Assembly: GCA_947359465.1 (NCBI GenBank)
Contig: OX375879.1
Span: 97,078,396-97,142,395 of the forward strand
DNA: 64,000 bases
Reading direction: 5' to 3'
From: Metellina segmentata
Taxonomy: Eukaryota; Arthropoda; Arachnida; Araneae; Tetragnathidae
Both the position numbers and the translations under genes were made by a program. Positions 45,201 through 57,400 of this stretch are shown here, in pieces (position 1 is the first letter of the stretch; each line of letters opens with the position of its first letter). The notes beneath the pieces were generated by a model, which was not told the origin of the DNA, ran no database searches, and saw nothing but the letters and a program-made list of their open reading frames with translations.

Positions 45201-48200
45201 CTGTACCTTATTCTACCAGATCATAAAAACAACATGCATCATAAATGCAACTATTTAAGTTGGATATCCAGCAAACAGAGTCTAATGGAGGGTACTGTTG
45301 TGGATTACTCGTTTCAAAAACTACTCATAAAAGATACTTCTTATGGGAGTTATTGAAAGGGCTTCTGGATGTAGTTATATTTTTAGCATCCATAAATTTA
45401 CCGTTTAGAGGAAGCAGTTGTAAGTTAGTTGATCCTGACAACAGAAACTTTTTTAGAATACTTTAATTTATCGAAAAAAAAACAGAAGATGCTATTATTA
45501 AAGAAATAATAGATGTTTTAGAAAAGCATCACATTGATTTACAAAACTGCAGCGGGTGGTGTTATCATAATGGATCCAACATGTATGGGCAAATAAATGG
45601 TGTCCAGGCCAAAATAAGTAAATCAATCCACAGGCAGTTTTTTCCCCATGTGTGGCTCCTAGTTTGAACTTAGTTGGTTTACATGCCACCAGGAGTAAGG
45701 AAATAGTAAGCACATTCTTCAACTTAATAACAGTCTTTGCGAGACAAGATGGAGTGCAAGAATTGAGGCAGTGAAACCGATATCTGAAAAACTACCTGAC
45801 GTTTTAAAGGCCCTTAAAGATGTAAAAAAGTGATGTAGTTTATCGCAAGAGGGAACGGCAAAAGCAAATGGATTCCTCAATTATTTTTAAAATTTGAAAC
45901 TTTTTAATTCAGTTAAATATTTGGAAGGACATACTAGAGCAAATTAATACAAGAAATGTAATCCTGCAATCAAGAGATATCTTCCTTGATATCAAAATGA
46001 ATAACACTTAAGCGTTAACTGAAACAATAGATAAAGATTTAAGAAAACAATGTCCTGTATACTTAAATAGAGCAAAACAGTGGTCTACTATGGGTATAGA
46101 TGTAGAATTTTCTTTAAAAAAAGGATGAAAAAGGAAGCTTTTCTTTGATGAAGCCATGGAAAGAGAAATGCCTGAAGTATTAGAAACCGAAGAAACAAAA
46201 TTTAAAAGTTCAGTTTTTGATATAGTAATCAATAAAATAGTTTCTCAGTTAGAAACAAGGTATGACCAAATGAAAAACATATGCAATACATTCAAAGCCA
46301 TATTAAAAATAAATTCCAATTCTAAATACAACAACAATGCACTTAACACATTAATTGAAAGCTATAAAGATGATCTAAGCCACAATCTCATCAATGAAAT
46401 TCAGATGTACAAAACCGTTCGCGAAGCTACTTTTCCCCATTCAGCTAAGTTAGAAAAAAAAGGTCTCCCACTTTCCCTTCTAAATAATATCGATAGATTA
46501 AAACTGTAATCTATTTTCCCAGAACTTTGCATAGCTTTAAGATTTTTTATTTCTTTTCCCATCACTGTGGCTTCTACTGAAAGAGGATTCGGTAAACTAT
46601 CCATAATCAAAAATCATTTACGATATACTTTGGGCCAAGAAAAATTGAATCATCTTGGAATGTTTTCAACTGAGCATGAATTGGCGTCCAAAATGAGATA
46701 CATTCATTAATTCGCAGAATAGAAGATTTACTGCTCCCACCTTAGTAATGCAAAAGTTTTCGGATTTTTGACTAGTCTTCAGCGTCCAAGGCATGTTTTT
46801 TGTATGGGTTTCTTTCAATACCTTTCTACAGAGATATTTATTAGTTTTCTGATTATACTTCATTATCCTTATCAAAGTCCATCTAGATCGCAAAATGGAC
46901 ACACTTCGGGCTTTAGGCTTAACACATACATATTGAATTCCTTAATTACTTACCAGTTCATTATTAATTTACTGTGTGTTTGCTTGTACATTTTTGAAAT
47001 TGGGTATTTGTAAATATATGGATACTTGGGTAAATGAAAACTTTCTACAAAAGGAAAAATTTAGGGGCCCCATGTGAAAATGTTGACAGGGGGCCCGGGA
47101 AATTTATGAGCGGCCATGCCAGGGGGAGAGACTGGTTCAGCCGTGTTTCAGTTTGCTGCTTCTTTCGGCCGTTTCCGTAACACGAAGGTAGAAACGATCT
47201 TCTGCCGCTCCATATGCAGAGGGTTAACGTTGAGTTAATATCAACTTGATCTCTCCATTCTCGTCTTATTCCAGAATCCGAAAATAAAGCGGGTCTGTTG
47301 AGACCGCTCTCAGATATGTGTATGGAGGATGTTCTCCCCTTTTAAGTGACCGCTGGCATCAATCACCATTTACGAGCTGTCAGCGTCTGACCTCTTAGAG
47401 GGTTCCTCCATTTGTTCGACCCTGTCGACCGGTGATATCTCTCTCGCACCAAATGATATGCCACACAATACTATAAAAAGGAAAGCGTCAGTCATGAATG
47501 CCACTCAAGGTTCTATCGCTCAAGTTAGGTAATTAGGTAAGAGGGGTTTGGATATGCAGATGTCCCTGCTTCCCTTCAACTTCGCCTTACCAATAGCCTT
47601 TTCTCGTAGGAAAATTTCCAGAACTTGCTGCTAATACACAGCAGGCAACATGAAGTATCCTTTTACAATTGTAATGGTAGGTAAGTTTTTGAATCCATTA
47701 TTGTGACGGAACGTAGTGCACATTTCAAAATTTAATTCGTGCAAACCCTGTGTTTTTTTTTAGAGAAAATAGGAATTTTTTTAATTGCGCACCAAAAATT
47801 TTCCTTCTTTAAATAGAATTTAAGAACCTAAAACCCCTAAAAAGGTGAAAAAACGTCATAAAGTTGACAAAAAGTGACGTGTTATTAGCCTTGCGATTTG
47901 TTTCAATTTATGTTCCACACTTTCTTTCATGTTTGTAATGAAACAAACCTTGAAAAACCAAGTAATAAAGTAATTTGAATTCTGCTTTTTGGATTTCATA
48001 TACAGGGGGGGGGGTACTCCTCACCTAACAACCTCTCAAACTTACGACAGCTCTTCGAAGTAGGGAATCCTCTTTATTCAGTGGCAGATTTAAAGAGTGG
48101 CTCTAGCCCAGGGCGACGAAATTTTTAAAAAAAATACCAAAGGCACAAATCACAATAAAAACAAATAAATAAAACTGTTAGCCAATTAAAAAATAAAAAT

Positions 48201-50728
48201 AACATGTTTGAATGACATTGTCTTCTGTTATTGATAAACATATAAGGAGAAAGCGTGGAACGGGTTGTCTCTTTAAGGGGAGGTGAGGTATCGGAAGAAT
48301 ATCATTGCTGACTGCAGGGAGTGGAAATGGGTTGGGAAAGCAAGTTGCAGGTAGCCACCTAGGTGGCAGAAGTATAAATTCGCCCCTGCCTTTCTTTGGT
48401 AATTTTCACACACACCGTCACCTGATATGATGTAATTAATCATATGGAGGATTTTACATGTAGCCCAGTCCGGTCACTGACATTGGCGAACACTGTCAAT
48501 GTTAGCCTCAACAAAATGGATGCCAGAACGTTCTCTTAAGTTTTTTTGATGATCAGCACAAATAGTTTACCTAGCAATAACCTGTCATTTCCTGTTAATG
48601 ACATCATGTTGATGTGTGCAAAAGTCAGCACCTGAAACATATACCTGTGTGAGAAAAAATGGCTTAAGTCTTCCAACACACCAGCAAAATTGAAGCTTGT
48701 TCAAATTCCTGCTCCTGATACCATGCAATGTAATGTAATCAAATATAGAATTTCAAACAGCGCAGCCCAATCACTGACACATAGTCAGTGTTCTGTAAAA
48801 AGGGTGAATCGAACAATTTGAATTTTTCAGAAGCACTTTCAAATTCCACTTTTCCATAAAAAAATAGGAATAATGTAAATTTTATTTTACACTTGCTTAC
48901 TACATGTATTACATAAAAGAAATTTGTTTTACATTATTCCAATTTTTTATGGAAAAGTGAAGTTTGAAAATGTTTTTCTGAAAAATGTCAAATTGTTGGA
49001 TTCGCCCTTTTTACAGAACACCGACGACATGTAATGAGGATTGATCTTAACAAATCGGATACCACAATTTTTTTATAGCATCTTCTCCTGGTGATCAGTG
49101 CCTTGTTTACGTTACACATGTCATTTCCTAAAATGGTTAATCGGTATTGCCTCAAGATTTGGATAGTCATCAACAGTTTCTTATAGACCTTTTCTATATT
49201 CAGTAAATAAAACTGATGAAGTATCTTGCAAGGAAAGGAACTTGGTCATTAAGTGAGTAGTGCCTGCATGTTTAACAAACTCAAAATTTGTTTTTATTAC
49301 TTGTAACCATACAAATTCGAAACCTCAAGAGATTCACTATATTTGCACATTTGAAGCAACTTAACGAACTATTGGCAATGATCCGGGATCGATCTTGAAA
49401 GGAAAGATCCAAGGACAATGCCTCATAATTTTAAACCAAGGACAGATGAGGTCAACACCCAAGCTGGCACCCCACACTCCGAGCTTCTGAACAATATTAA
49501 AGTGAGGACATTCGAGGCCACAACAGAGTTAATATGCCCCAGCCCCAAGTGCACACAATGGTCTTTGGCTGGACTGAGTTTCAAACTCTTAACCCTCTAG
49601 TTGCTCTTCCAACTGGGCTAACACAGCCCAAATAGGGGTTGGAGGTCAAATGTGTCATTATTCAAGGTAATACCAGATGCATTATTAACTAAAGGTGAAA
49701 ATTAAGAAATTTTGTAAGTGGCCAGTGAATTTGTTTCACTCAGTGGCCACTTATGAGCTTTCACATACTTTGTAAAATACACTTGACAAAAACACACATA
49801 TATATGTGTCTCTCCAGACTTTTCTTTCTTAATTTTTTTTAAAGTTTTCTTCTTTAAAAAATGAAAATTGGAGGCTGCATCATATTAACTAATGTTTTTA
49901 AGAAAGAGTGGCAACTGTGGCAAAATTTTTCAGTCTCCACTTTCAACATTCAGTAGATACATAGAGACTGTTAATTTTCACCTTTATTATGAACTGGTAG
50001 ATGGTAGAATTGTTAAACAAATACAATGGCAAAGTATTCATATTGATTTCATAGTAGTATACCTGAATGAATTGCACATTAAAAGGAAAATTTCCAGCTG
50101 GATACCTGCCCTTTGGGTCCATTGCTTGAGCAATTGGCCCATAACTTAGAGCTAGTGAGATGGGGAAATCATCTTCACAGATTTTATTGGGATCCATGTA
50201 ATGTCGAATATTGTTCATTGCCATTTTGACAAGTTCTCCATCTATGTCTATGCCAATTATTGAGCGAGGGTAAAAGTCTCTTGCAAGAGTAAGAGTAAAA
50301 TGACCAGCATTACAGCCTACATCCAATACATCTTTATGGGAAAACCATTCTGCTTTCATACATTGGATACGAGAATCCATTTGTCCTTGGTTTCGATACC
50401 CATAATATTGGTGGTAGTTACCAAAGCGGAATTCACTGGCTTCACGTTTGTTTCGTTTGAAGTTTATAGTTTGATTCTTGTCATGATGAATACTATTTGT
50501 TCTAGTTTTATCTTGATGCGAAACATGTTTCGCTTTTTTCCAATTGTTGTGGTAGGAATTATCATCTCGATGTGAAAACTTTTGGGTACGTTTACCAAAT
50601 GAAAAGCCTCGATCCCACTGGTTCGATTTTGATAAATATTTCACACATTTTGGTGATGGAGTTTCTTCTTTCAGCGCAGTGTCAGAAAAAGAATCAATTT
50701 GAAAATCTTCACCAACCTTTTCATACAT
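39202..50728 (-). CDS. MEPCE: MEPCE / bin3, 7SK snRNA methylphosphate capping enzyme, 4 coding exons
   Basis: Minus-strand coding exons are 50728-50063, 43640-43422, 40762-40639 and 39341-39202, joined in phase 0, 0, 1 with GT-AG borders (donors GTATAC, GTAAGT, GTGACT) to 382 aa. Seen: a basic, Ser/His/Lys-rich N-terminus (residues 1-98), FGNYHQYYGYR (102-112, the conserved segment before the methyltransferase fold), SAM motif I DVLDVGCNAGH (133-143), the acidic IGIDID strand (159-163), the FPxNVxF-IQ-GNYV junction, and the Bin3 signature LCLSITKWIHLNWGD (244-258), ending in an acidic tail. Family knowledge: MEPCE monomethylates the 5' gamma-phosphate of 7SK snRNA and stabilises the P-TEFb-holding 7SK RNP in the nucleus. 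NYxxYYGYR favours MEPCE over the paralogue BCDIN3D. The start is supported by an in-frame TAA 9 nt upstream. The protein is shorter than vertebrate MEPCE (about 690 aa) because the disordered N-terminus is short. The gene is divergent from DEGS1. Confidence 0.93.
39530..40262 (-). mobile_element. Non-autonomous Helitron (family B) in MEPCE intron 3
   Basis: On the minus strand it starts A|TCTCTACTATTATGAAAGGA and ends CTAG|T. Body shared with 3888-4527. It lies about 190 bp from MEPCE exon 4. Confidence 0.82.
41400..41951 (+). mobile_element. Helitron family B copy, 5'-truncated, MEPCE intron 2
   Basis: Body CCGAATTTTAAAATTGAATC and the end CACCTGACCCCACGAAAAGA...CACGCAGTCCTAG followed by T match family B. 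Plus orientation. The canonical TC start is not found. Confidence 0.7.
42990..43232 (+). repeat. Unclassified dispersed repeat, copy 2 (MEPCE intron 2)
   Basis: Contains GATTCACACTTCAAGAAAAA, TTATTTCTAATGTTAGCC and ATATTCTCCAATAGATTATTAC; see 16485-16750 and 53665-53945. Similarity to the third copy may begin earlier (TTTCTGCATATAGCTGAGCAG near 42893). Confidence 0.6.
43968..43995. repeat. Perfect 12-bp hairpin in MEPCE intron 1
   Basis: CTGTGGGTTGCA, loop GTTT, TGCAACCCACAG: a perfect 12-bp stem with a 4-nt loop in otherwise AT-rich sequence. Confidence 0.8.
44612..46780 (+). pseudogene. hAT transposase relic, ZMYM1/DUF4371 type, in MEPCE intron 1
   Basis: Plus-strand pieces in the right order for the family: MSDYVHKSGTQKRLEKSQRD (N-terminus), KGLLDVVIFLASINLPFRGS, a segment with DLQNCSGWCYHNGSNMYGQI (first part of the RNase H-like core), then MEREMPEVLETEETKFKSSV and, near 46510-46680, the C-terminal dimerisation region FPITVASTERGFGKLSIIKN. 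Many stops and frameshifts; long decayed. It is antisense to MEPCE. Exact ends were not found. Confidence 0.82.
47060..47690 (+). promoter_or_regulatory. GC-richer promoter-like island with possible first exon
   Basis: A compositionally distinct block inside MEPCE intron 1. It contains TATAAAAAG at 47472-47480, TCAGT at 47488-47492, and an ATG at 47650 in CAACATG context opening MKYPFTIVMV, a signal-peptide-like start, that runs into a consensus donor G|GTAAGT at 47681. No downstream exon was found. It could be a real nested gene start, a captured promoter left by the adjacent hAT, or an unrecognised repeat. Confidence 0.35.
48079..48388. mobile_element. Possible hAT-type MITE
   Basis: Left end CAGTGGCAGATTTAAAGAGT and right end ATAAATTCGCCCCTG form an imperfect inverted pair 310 bp apart. 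No clear target duplication. Non-coding. Confidence 0.4.
48788..49021. mobile_element. Foldback MITE (234 bp)
   Basis: Two arms of about 95 bp are near-perfect inverted copies: left GTGTTCTGTAAAAAGGGTGA..., right ...TCGCCCTTTTTACAGAACAC, with the central TTTACAT/ATGTAAA region between. No coding capacity. The target duplication is unclear. Confidence 0.8.
49355..49626 (-). repeat. tRNA-SINE copy in MEPCE intron 1
   Basis: On the minus strand the head reads TTAGCCCAGTTGGAAGAGC with B box GAGTTTGAAACTC, followed by the family body. Well preserved head, diverged body. Confidence 0.78.
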
Positions 50729-51472
50729 ATTTCTTCTTTATAATGCTAGCATAATATCTAACTTTGAGAAAAACAAAATCCCGAAGAATGAATGGTTTAA
50801 CTTCAGTACAGGATGCTTGACAAAAAGAGAAAATATAGGATCTTTGATAAAATATTAGGCCATATCACAAAATCAAAATTTTGTCCACTCAATTTTGTTA
50901 CTTCGTTATGTTACTGTGTGAAAGCTTTTCAATTTTCCAAAACAATCGCACATTTTTGTTTTCATTTCATGTTGAAATCAAAGTCGCGGGTAAAGGAGAA
51001 GTAGAAGTTGCTTAGATCATGGCAGTATCTTCAAAAAATAAAAATAAGCCAAATGTTAATTTCAACACAAAAAAAAAAAATATTTTCTTTCCTCAGACAA
51101 TATTCTTTTTCAGACAAACAGATTTTTTTCACACATTTTTATCTTTGCGACTCTTTTTATCTTTTCGTTGCGTCATCGTTTCAAAGGTCAAGACAGAGAA
51201 AGAAAGAACGCTTATCAATCTGACAAGAAGAGCCATAGAAACAAAACTATCCGCTGAGCGATCAAAACCAGAAATTAACCCTTTGCCTTTTACCTATACA
51301 ATTACATGTTTACCGCCGGGAATGATAAAGGTTAGATTGATTCATCTAAATAGGGGAAAATATCTGAAACTGATAGGCAGAAAAGTGAAAATAGCTGATT
51401 TATCAGTTGTCTATTGACAGCTCGTAGTTTTTGTAAATAAGTATAGTTTGGTTTTTAAATTTTTATAGTAAC
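50729..51472. promoter_or_regulatory. Divergent intergenic region between MEPCE and DEGS1 (probable bidirectional promoter plus 5' UTRs)
   Basis: The 744 bp between the MEPCE start codon (minus strand) and the DEGS1 start codon (plus strand) has no recognisable transposon, whereas nearby introns are full of them. A 132-codon open frame at 51019-51417 lies inside; its composition (poly-Lys, Phe-rich) and the absence of any recognised family suggest it is chance or UTR sequence. No clear TATA box is placed well for either gene. The promoter call rests on gene arrangement. Confidence 0.5.
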
Positions 51473-54400
51473 ATGGGTTGTAAAGTTTCTCGATCGGATT
51501 TTGAATGGGTTTATACAGATGAACCTCATGCAACTCGGCGTAAAGAAATTTTAAGTAAGTTTGTGTATTTATTGTTATTTTTCTTCAAACATGAAAATGA
51601 TTTTTTCCCCCTTTGTAACTTCTCTAATGATGATTTTCTGATGACACTTTATTTGTTTTTCAGAAAAATATCCGGAAATCAAAAAATTAATGGGCTATGA
51701 TCCAAACTTCAAATTTGTCGTTTCTGGCATGGTATTAGTACAGTGTATATCCTTTTGGTTTTTAAAAGATGCATCCTTTCTTACGCTGTTTATTGCAGCT
51801 TATTGTTTTGGCGGTGTAATAAATCACTCCCTTGGCTTAGCTGTTCACGAAATATCCCACAATCTAGCATTCGGCCACTCAAGACCAATGTGGAATCGTC
51901 TCTTTGGAATGTTTGCTAATTTCCCAATTGGTGTCCCTATGTCCATTTCATTCAAAAAGTATCATTTGGAACATCACAGGTATCAGGTATGTTTCAAGCT
52001 GTTAAGTGATTCAATATTTTCTTGTTCCATGTGCTTGGATTTTAAACGATCATCATATTTCCTGCATTTAGATAATGATGACAAAGATAACATCTACTGA
52101 GAATTTTGGCATGTGACAACAATTTAAAAACATTTCTTGAAGTTTTTATGATCCTGTGTTTAAATGACAAGCCTCAAATTAAAGTTCAGATTTGTTTTAA
52201 TTTTTCTTTGGTAAAGTCATGATTTAAAAAACAAAGCACAGTAAGCTGTTTCTCAAATTTATAAAAATGAACTGAAATAGCAAAATGAATGAAAATAATA
52301 GAGCCCTGGATCTTTCTATTAGAAGCAATATTTTTGTTAAAGCTAAAGTTTTTACAAAATTGCTCTTCCATTTGTAAAGATACACATTATAAAAGTATCT
52401 TTTCAAATGTTAGAGAAGAATTTTGTCTTTGATCTTTAAAGCAGAAAGTTTCATGTGGAAATAAAAGCCTACACTGAATGTTGAATTCTTATACAATTAA
52501 AAAGGTCGGAGAAAGTTGGATATATGCAAGCTTGGATAAGTTACTATTACTGAAAGAATACTAAATATTATTATTGCCCAAATTTAAAGTTAGCGATGCA
52601 TTATGAAAAATTTTGTATTTGCTTTACATAATTTGATAATCAAAATGAACAAGTAGGACCATTAAATTTTTATTAGTATTGTTCACTCTTTAACACCTGA
52701 AATCTAAGTATTTCCCTTGAAAATTTTGCTTTTAAACAATTGAATATGTGTCCATGGTTATTGAATCATAAAATATTGCATATTTATTTACTAAATTTAT
52801 TAAAATGGTTAACTTTTCATTACTATGTATTTGTTATAGTTAATATATTTTCAGTTTTGTGTTTTAATTATGTGTTACTGTTTTAGGGGGATGAAAGACT
52901 GGATACAGATCTTCCAACTAAATTTGAAGCAAAACTATTTTGTACGACTAGTACTAAATTGCTGTGGGTTATCTTGCAGCCTTTTTTCTACACTTTAAGA
53001 GCTTTCTTTGTGTACCCCAAACCACCTTCATTTTTAGAGATCATGAACACAATAGTTCAGTTGTTATTTGATGCAGTTGTGTGGTACTTTTGTGGTAAGA
53101 ACTTTTCCTTTGTGTAATTATATATTTTGTGTCTAGTTTTATATTTTCAAATGATATTTCATATTGTCTTTGTGCAAATGAGAAATAAACTTTTAATTTA
53201 TTTTACTTATACGTGGCAAACTAATTTAATAAAATTAACATTAGATGTTATTCACTGTAGAAAAAATTGAAGTTAAGTGATGAAGTATTCAATATCAGAA
53301 TATATTAATATTTTTCAGTGGGAGTGGAGATAAAAGAAATGTTATATTGTGTGTTTTCAAATTATGTATTGGTGGAGTTACCAGAAAAAATTCACCAAGA
53401 TTTAGAATTTCCTTCAAATGTTGACTGATGGAAAGTATCCTAAAACTTTCTTTTCAAACCCTTCTTTTGCAGGAAATTGCAATTTGGTTGTAGAAATGAA
53501 TTTGAAGCTAATTGGAAAATGTTTTAAATTTATTGTTCTGCTGCTTCCACTTTTAAGTCTAGAGATAAGATCTACATATACCCCCATGCTTCTGCACATA
53601 GCAGTGCAGTGTACGTATTAATCTTATTAGTTGGGGAAATATTAAAAGTGAACTTGAAAGTGACTACACATATTGTCAAAGTAATTCACACTTCAAGCAA
53701 AATTGTTGGAAGAGCAAACTACAAAAGTTAAATGTTTACTTATTTTTCTTATTTCTAAAGTTAGCCTCAGAATTTACATTTTTAATCTTAAGATTTTTTT
53801 CATTTCGTTCACTAATTAAAATATGTATTGCATGATATTTTATTATTTTTTATGCATATAAAAGATAATTCTTCATTATTCTATCTCTTGGAGAATATTC
53901 TCCAAAAGATTGTTACCAAGAAATTTACATTTTTCTCAGAATATTCAAATGTTTAATGAACTTGGAGTGAAATTATTGTATTTCAATTGGAGATATATAA
54001 AAAGTTAATAATTTAAGTGTTTGATTTAGTTACAGAGTAGTTTATTAAAAAAAATATCTGGAAAGTTGGAGTTGTAGTTTTATTTTAGAATAAACTGCTT
54101 TTAATTTCAATGTAACTTTTCTAACAACTTGATGAACATTGTTACAAAACCTTGAATTGTTAAAAAAAAAAAGGCTTATATTCATAGATCCATAAAAAAG
54201 TATAATTCATGTGATTTGTAATAAACCTCGAAGAAAAACAATTATGTTCTTTTATTAAAAGTAGATTTTTTTCAAATTTTCAGGTTTCCGAATGATTGGT
54301 TATATGATTGGTGGAACAATTTTAGCGATGGGTTTGCATCCAGTGGCTGGACATTTCATCTCAGAACATTATATGTTCAAAAAGGGATTTGAAACGTACT

Positions 54401-57400
54401 CATACTATGGTCCTCTGAATTTCATCACTTTCAATGTTGGCTACCATATGGAGCACCATGATTTTCCAAGTGTGCCTGGATCTCGTCTACCTATTGTAAG
54501 TAGAAATTCGTAAATTGCGAATGTATTTATATATATTTTATAGGAAATCCTCTTACTAATCTTCAAACATCTTAGAAAAATGGTTAAATTTTCAGTTGAA
54601 AATACATGTACAAGGCTGCCGAAATTTTTTTAATTAAGGAATCTCGAATGACAATGCTGACTCTAAAGGGAAATGGGAGTGTTGAAAAGCAAGTGTGAGC
54701 AATAAGATGTTACAAACTTTTAAGCCAGCACTTATCTAATTGATTATAGACACTACTATGGTTTTGCGCTGTCACAAGAATTATGTGTAAAAAATTTATA
54801 ACAATAGAATTTTTTAAACAGATAAACCCATGGCAAAAGAAAAAATTGTATGAAGAGTGTGCATTGAACCAAAACATTAGAGAAACTGCTTTATGCAATT
54901 GAAGCACAAGCATCATATCCTTATCTATAGTCACCTTTCCATGACCTTGAGAAGGCCTCATGTGATGTGAGGTCTTTGTTAATTCTGTAAACTAAATGCA
55001 TGTTAGAAAAATTCTTAATTAATCAGGATGTGTTTCTCATTCATCATACTAGAAACAATGTATGAAAGGGCATTATAGAGCAACATTAGAGAACATGTAA
55101 AATAACTTCATATATTGTATTTAGAAATTGGAAGCTGTTAAAAGTTACAAAGGGTCTGACGATGTGTGAACACTTGGTGTAGAATTTTAAGTAGTGATTT
55201 CAGGTATTGCCATTGAACTTATTAAGTTGCTAGAAATTGATTAGAATTATGACTTGCACAATAGAATCCCTCAACTATACTCCATACTGTAGGACGTTGC
55301 TGTGCTAGCATTACAGAGATGCAGCTTGACCCTGTGATAAGAGCAGTTATCTATTATGATTATCAGTATTGTCTGTTCATCTATTATGATAAGAGGCAGT
55401 ATTTGATATGATAAAAGAGGGCGAAATGTGCTGCGATGTTGAAGGGTCGATTACTTTATGGCTCAACCGCCGTGTTTGACTTAGCTGCCACAAACACAAG
55501 ATGGAAGATGTTATTATTTGCATAAAAATGTGAACAGAGAAAAAAGGATTGAGGTATAATGTAGTGGGGGAGATGAGAGCAGAAAAAGTTCTTTTGGGTA
55601 TCCAATGATGTTGAAGGGAACTATTGTCTGTATTTTTAAGCAAGAACCTTTTCAGTTAAAAGATGTAATTCAATAAGTAAAACTACGATGTTCAGAAAGA
55701 CTAGTGTCCACCATTGTATTATATATCTATTATTGGTTGTAGTTCTTTTGAAATAAACATGATCCTTTTAGTAAGTTTTCAATTATTTTTTTTACTTGAA
55801 CTACCTTTAGTCAGATGATTTTACCTTGTTTATTATACATGCATGCAAATTGCATTGCTACTTTATGAAATAGCATAACCAATGGAGTGAAATTAGCAAA
55901 AGAATAATTTTTGTGTCTCAAATTGTATGTATTTTATCCACACTGTATGGTATGATGTAATTTGTAATTTTTTTTTTGCTTTTGAGCAATATTGAACGAT
56001 AAAAAGTCTAGATAATGTCAAAACGGAAAGAAAAAACTTGGCTTATCAACATGAGTAATTTTACCATTAGATAAAATCTATCGTATCAGGAAAAGATAAA
56101 GCTTACAAGTTGTATGGATACTCTCATACTATGTTCAATACAAATTATTAAAAGGCATTTTCTGTCAAGATAAAATGTTTTATGTGTATATTTCAAATAC
56201 ACTAGTCATTGTTTTCTGAACACAATTTCAACGCCTAGTCAATAAAAATTCCAAAGAATGTAGGGGAAGACTTGGTACGATGAAACAAGGGGTACAATGA
56301 AACATTACTTCTAAAATCAGTAAAATTTGTCACAGAAAGTTGCAATTTATACATGTGTTATGTAACAATATGTTCCAATTACTGATGTGATTTGGATACA
56401 TTCGTACTTTTACAACATTAGCAATAGCAGATTATTGGTTTTTCACCATTGAAAGTAAGTTTCTTTACTAAAAGTAATTTTGTTTCTTTTTCCTCGTTGT
56501 TATATGTAATAATTATTTTTTCTATACATAGTTATCTTCATGTTGTTGTCTTCATACCTCCAAAACCAAAATTTAAAAAAAATTAATATTATAAAGTTGA
56601 AATTTTTTTATATTTAGTAACCTCAAGACGGGGTACAATGAAACACTTGCAGACAGGGTACAATGAAACATGTTTCATTGTGCCCCGGGTGAATGCATTT
56701 ACTTGAAGTAATATATCAATGGTAAATATAATATCACTGATATAAAATAACATATTACTGGTTGTCACTAATATAAATAAAACACTTTTACTAATGAAAT
56801 GGCAACGCCTAACATTAATAGGAAAAGGCAACAACAAATCAAAACAGTAATTTTGAAAACATGCAAAATTAAACTTTTTTTTTTCTTAAAAAAAAAAAAA
56901 AAATTTAATGGTTAGTTAGTTTTTTATATTCAAAAACATTTAAGAATAATTTATTTATTTCATAGGCCTAAACTACACTTACTACAATTCACAATCCTCC
57001 TAATGTTCTCAGTCAAAGGGTCCAAAAACAAATAGGTCAATTAACTTCTGGTGAAAGGGGTGTTCTTGTTACTATGTGTGGATTTATTAATGCTTCTGGA
57101 AATTCTATACCCCATTATTTAGTATTTCCTAGAATAAATTTCAAGATTTGCATGTTGAATTGAGCTCTACTTGGGACTGTGGGTGATGAAACAAAATCGG
57201 GAAGGATGAAAGGAGATTTTTTTTTTAATGTTCTAAGATATTTCCAGGCACATGCACGTTGTTCGAAAGAAAATCTAGCTGTACTAATAATGGACAATCA
57301 GGAATCACATATTACGATTTCCAGTCTAAATTTTACGAAAGATAACGAAATTGTTGCAATCCTGCCCCCACATACCAGTAGCAAATTGCAGCCTTTAGAC

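Noticed and set aside
44268..47893. CAGGGCTCCTAA (44268) and TTATTAGCCTTG (about 47893) as the ends of one hAT
   Set aside because: The flanking 8 bp (GATAATTT and CGATTTGT) do not match and the inverted similarity is weak.
51019..51417. 132-codon open frame between MEPCE and DEGS1
   Set aside because: Lys- and Phe-rich, no recognised domain, lies where 5' UTR/promoter is expected. Could be chance.
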